From contig JAFQHI010000004.1 of the NCBI GenBank assembly GCA_017398045.1, positions 25,362 to 89,361 of the forward strand: a stretch of 64,000 bases of DNA. Reading direction: 5' to 3'. This document shows, piece by piece, positions 61,064 through 64,000 of this stretch. Every line of letters starts with the position of its first letter. The first letter of the stretch is position 1. The notes below the pieces were generated by a model that ran no database searches, was not told the DNA's origin, and saw only the letters and a list, made by a program, of their open reading frames with translations. Made by a program: the position numbers and the translations under genes. Source of the stretch: Alistipes sp. (GTDB lineage: Bacteria; Bacteroidota; Bacteroidia; Bacteroidales; Rikenellaceae).

Positions 61064-62083
61064 ATGAACAACCTTTTTGTATATATCGAAACCGAAGGTG
61101 GAAAGATTGCCGACGTGAGCTTGGAGCTGATGACCAAGGGGCGTGAATTGGCCGCCCGACTTGGCGTTAAGACCGAAGCCGTCGTCATCGGCCACCACAC
61201 CGAGGGTGTCGAGCAGGAGTTGGCACGTTATGGAGCCGACACGGTTTGGGTAGCCGACGATACGGTGTTTGCCCCCTTCCGCACGCTGCCGCATACGGCC
61301 GTGCTGACCCACCTGATTCGCCAGGAGCAACCCGAGATTGTCCTCTTTGGTGCTACGGCCATTGGCCGCGACTTCGCACCGCGCGTCTCTTCGGCCCTGC
61401 ACAGCGGTCTGACGGCCGACTGCACCCAGCTCGAAATCGGTGACCACACCGACCCCAAGACCGGACGCGCGTATCACGACCTGCTGTACCAGATTCGCCC
61501 CGCCTTTGGCGGTAATATCATCGCCACGATTATCAACCCCGACCACCGTCCCCAGATGGCCACGGTGCGCGAAGGGGTGATGCGCAAGGAGGAGGCCCAA
61601 GCCCCGCACGCAGGCATACGACGCGCGATTGATTGGCAGGCAGCCTTGCAGGATAGCGACCTAGCCGTCAAAATCATCCACCGCGAAATTGCCGAGCGTA
61701 AAATCGACATCAAAGGTGCCTCAATTATCGTAGCCGGTGGCTACGGCATGGGGTCGAAGGAGAACTTCCGCCTGGTTCACGAATTGGCCGAGGTGCTGGG
61801 TGGCGAGGTAGGAGCTTCGCGTGCTGCGGTCGATGCCGGCTTCACGGAGCATGAACGCCAAATCGGACAGACGGGTGTCACCGTGCGCCCGAAACTCTAT
61901 ATCGCCTGCGGTATCTCGGGGCAGATTCAACACACGGCCGGTATGGAGCAATCGGCCATGGTTATCTCGATTAACACCGACCCGAATGCCCCCATCACGC
62001 GATTGGCCGATTATGCCATCACGGGTGACGTTGCGGAGGTGATTCCGAAGCTGATAAAGTACTACAAGCAAAACTCGAAGTAA
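61064..62083 (+). CDS. etfA: Electron transfer flavoprotein alpha subunit
   Basis: A 339-residue FAD-binding alpha subunit. The start at 61064 (MNNLFVYIETEGGKIADVSLELMTKG) is 17 bp after etfB; a longer frame would run inside etfB. FAD-site motifs are IIVAGGYGMGSKENFRLVHELAEVLGGEVGASRAAVDAGF, VTVRPKLYIACGISGQIQHTAGM and VISINTDPNAPITRLADYAITGD. Its stop overlaps the next start by 1 bp (TAATG). Confidence 0.95.
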   Translation: MNNLFVYIETEGGKIADVSLELMTKGRELAARLGVKTEAVVIGHHTEGVEQELARYGADTVWVADDTVFAPFRTLPHTAVLTHLIRQEQPEIVLFGATAIGRDFAPRVSSALHSGLTADCTQLEIGDHTDPKTGRAYHDLLYQIRPAFGGNIIATIINPDHRPQMATVREGVMRKEEAQAPHAGIRRAIDWQAALQDSDLAVKIIHREIAERKIDIKGASIIVAGGYGMGSKENFRLVHELAEVLGGEVGASRAAVDAGFTEHERQIGQTGVTVRPKLYIACGISGQIQHTAGMEQSAMVISINTDPNAPITRLADYAITGDVAEVIPKLIKYYKQNSK

Positions 62084-63801
62084 TGGCCAATTTCTATTTA
62101 GATAACAAGGATTTACAACTGCAATTCGACCATCCGTTGATGGAACGAATCGTCGCCTTGCGCGAGCGCAACTTTGCCGAGAAGGAGGCCTACAATTACG
62201 CCCCGCAATCGCTGGAAGACGCCCTCGACTCGTACCGTCGTGTCATGGAGTTGGCAGGTGAGATTTGTGGCGAGGTGATTGCCCCGAATGCCGAGGGGGT
62301 GGACCATGAAGGCCCGCACCACAAGGGCGACCGCGTGGAGTATGCCTCGGGAACAAAGGAGAACCTGCGTGCGATGCAGGCCTCGGGCCTGGATGGTATG
62401 TCGTTGCCGCGTCGCTATGGCGGTTTGAACCTCCCGCTCACGGCCTCGATTATGACCAACGAGATGATTGCCCGTGGCGATGCCGGCTTCCAGAATGTCT
62501 GGGGGTTGCAGGATTGTGCCGAGACGCTCAACGAGTTTGGTTCGGATGAGCAGAAGGAGCAGTACCTAAAACGCACGGTCGAGGGGGCTACCTGGTCGAT
62601 GGCCCTCACCGAGCCGGATGCCGGTTCGGATTTGGGTGCCGTGATGTTGAAGGCAAGCTGGTCGGAGGAGCGACAAACGTGGTTACTCAATGGCGTTAAG
62701 CGATTCATTACCAACGGTGATGGTGACCTCTCGCTGGTCTTGGCCCGCACCGAAGCGGGTACGACCGACGCACGCGGACTTTCAATGTTCGTCTATGACA
62801 AAAAGAACGGAGGGGTCAAGGTACGTCGCATCGAGAACAAGCTGGGTATCAAGGGTTCGCCCACTTGCGAGTTGGTCTATACGGACGCTCCGGCCGAGTT
62901 GGTCGGTGACCGTCGCATGGGCCTTATCAAATACGTCATGTCGCTTATGAATGCCGCCCGTCTGGGTATTGGTGCGCAATCGGTCGGCACGTGCGAAGCA
63001 GCCTACCGCGAAGCCCTGAAATATGCACAGGAGCGCAGCCAATTCGGCAAGCCGATTATCCGTTTCACGGCCGTCAGCGAGCTGTTGAAGGTGATGAAGG
63101 CCAAGACGCAGGGTGTGCGCACGTTGCTCTACGAGACGGCTCGTTTTGTCGAGATTTACAAGCAGTTGGAGGCTCTTTCGAAGGAGCGACGACTGGAGGG
63201 CGAGGAGCGTCAGGAGATGAAATTCTACAGCCGTCTGGCCGATGGTTTCACCCCGATGGTCAAACTCTTTTCGTCGGAATATGCCAACCAAAACGGCTAC
63301 GATGCCATCCAGATTCATGGCGGTTCGGGCTTCATGAAGGACTATCCCGTGGAGCGCATCTACCGCGATGCCCGCATCATGTCGATTTACGAAGGTACGT
63401 CGCAGTTGCAGGTGGTAGCCGCCATCAATTCGGTCACCAAGGGAACCTACACCGAGCAGTTGGCCCGCTATGCAGAATACCCCTTCAGCGAGACGATGCA
63501 ACCCATTGCCGAGCGGCTGAAGCAACTCACGGCCGACTATACGGCCATGGTGGAGCGCGTAGAGGCCCTCGAAAAGGAGGCAACCGGCTTTAAGGAGCTG
63601 CACGCCCGTCGCTTGGTGGAGACGGTCGGCCACCTGATGATTAGCTACCTCTTGGCGCGTGAAGCCACGCGCTACGAGGAGCAGTACGCCGAGTCGGCCA
63701 AGGTCTATTTCCGCCTTGCAGAGGGTAAAATCATGGAGGCCTACACCGTAGTTATGCACTCCACAGCCGACGATGTAGCCCTCTACCGCGCGGAGGAGTA
63801 A
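62083..63801 (+). CDS. Acyl-CoA dehydrogenase
   Basis: A 572-residue flavoenzyme, longer than the 380-residue short-chain type, with a C-terminal helical extension like FadE12/PhACAD-type proteins. Family motifs are WSMALTEPDAGSDLGAV (FAD/substrate), GVKRFITNGDGD, FGKPIIRFTAVSELL and IQIHGGSGFMKDYPVERIYRDARIMSIYEGTSQLQ. It overlaps etfA by 1 bp and forms an etfB-etfA-acd operon. The likely role is oxidation or reduction of acyl/enoyl-CoA with Etf as partner; the acyl chain is unknown. Confidence 0.94.
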   Translation: MANFYLDNKDLQLQFDHPLMERIVALRERNFAEKEAYNYAPQSLEDALDSYRRVMELAGEICGEVIAPNAEGVDHEGPHHKGDRVEYASGTKENLRAMQASGLDGMSLPRRYGGLNLPLTASIMTNEMIARGDAGFQNVWGLQDCAETLNEFGSDEQKEQYLKRTVEGATWSMALTEPDAGSDLGAVMLKASWSEERQTWLLNGVKRFITNGDGDLSLVLARTEAGTTDARGLSMFVYDKKNGGVKVRRIENKLGIKGSPTCELVYTDAPAELVGDRRMGLIKYVMSLMNAARLGIGAQSVGTCEAAYREALKYAQERSQFGKPIIRFTAVSELLKVMKAKTQGVRTLLYETARFVEIYKQLEALSKERRLEGEERQEMKFYSRLADGFTPMVKLFSSEYANQNGYDAIQIHGGSGFMKDYPVERIYRDARIMSIYEGTSQLQVVAAINSVTKGTYTEQLARYAEYPFSETMQPIAERLKQLTADYTAMVERVEALEKEATGFKELHARRLVETVGHLMISYLLAREATRYEEQYAESAKVYFRLAEGKIMEAYTVVMHSTADDVALYRAEE

Positions 63802-63823
63802 CGCCACACGCGCTATCTACAAT

Positions 63824-63860
63824 AAGACCGCCACCCGAAAGGGTAGCGGTCTTTATTTTA
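63824..63860 (+). terminator. Intrinsic terminator of the Etf operon
   Basis: Stem AAGACCGC(C)ACCC/GGGT(A)GCGGTCTT with a GAAA loop (63824-63853), then TTATTTTA. Confidence 0.85.
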
Positions 63861-63903
63861 GGTAATGTTGCCAAAAAGGGCTGCTGGTTAGCTTAAAAAT
63901 CGC

Positions 63904-63941
63904 GCAGGAGGAATGGTCATAATTCCTCCTGCTTTTGTTTT
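63904..63941 (+). terminator. Second strong terminator-like hairpin
   Basis: 11-bp stem GCAGGAGGAAT/ATTCCTCCTGC (63904-63914, 63922-63932), loop of 7, then TTTTGTTTT. It lies 100 bp after the acyl-CoA dehydrogenase; 63942-64000 shows no gene. Confidence 0.75.
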
Positions 63942-64000
63942 AGTTTATCTTTATTGGATTGGAAGAAAAGATACCATTTGATAAAGTTGATAAAGTGTTC

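Overview
The window reads as chromosomal DNA of a gut Bacteroidales, probably Alistipes or another Rikenellaceae. The reasons are a SusC/SusD pair, NigD-like, PorT-family, DcaP-like and clostripain-type exported proteins, a pyruvate formate-lyase pair, rubrerythrin, Bacteroidota-only small families (DUF4491, DUF2795, DUF4890, DUF4919), GC-rich genes with AT-rich spacers, and many promoters of the Bacteroidota type (TTTG or TTG, about 18-20 bp, then TAnnTTTG). No rRNA, CRISPR array, insertion sequence, phage or conjugative module was seen. Almost all of it looks like core genome, with genes packed on both strands.

Layout. 1-9113: S41 protease (cut by the window edge), hisS, ettA, a TonB-C-like protein, rubrerythrin, a CapA-like lipoprotein with DUF4491, and a DcaP-like porin. 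9280-18967: a membrane phosphoesterase overlapping a RibD-like protein with its two domains in reverse order, a large outer-membrane barrel, a DUF4890 protein, a LytS/LytTR two-component pair, a gamma-carbonic anhydrase and MazG. 19186-24941: pheT, a stand-alone trpB2, and divergent lipoprotein genes. 25145-32529: a serine hydrolase, a DMT transporter with lysA, lepA and an acyl-CoA ligase. 32589-40175: GH43, tRNA-Gly(CCC), nitroreductase and SusD/SusC. 40535-47904: pflB-pflA, PL10 pectate lyase, thioesterase, BaiN-like flavoprotein, a shortened methyltransferase-like protein and PduO. 48040-57603: DUF2795, a PorT-like protein, a beta-helix protein, tRNA-Pro(CGG), and ligA-dapA-DUF4919-C11 peptidase. 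57750-63801: an acidic small protein, an EF-hand/LRR lipoprotein, purA, and etfB-etfA-acyl-CoA dehydrogenase.

The standout is the 5' leader of trpB2 (minus strand, 23172-23411). It has a promoter, a 14-codon leader peptide with three consecutive Trp codons (MQAWWWRPLLSREQ), a segment able to form an 11-bp antiterminator, and an intrinsic terminator with a U-tract ahead of the trpB2 start. That is a complete classical Trp attenuator on a solitary trpB2, which suggests Trp-controlled indole salvage. The second is a DNA segment that starts at the last base of tRNA-Pro and can fold into an almost perfect four-way junction (52022-52152).

The spacers also carry several families of degenerate word repeats: CCTTTAGCAACC-like, AGGAAAGAG-like, TTCAAAATTTAGAA-like and AGTTGAAAGTTGAGAG-like. 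They recur beside unrelated genes and explain much of the non-coding sequence.
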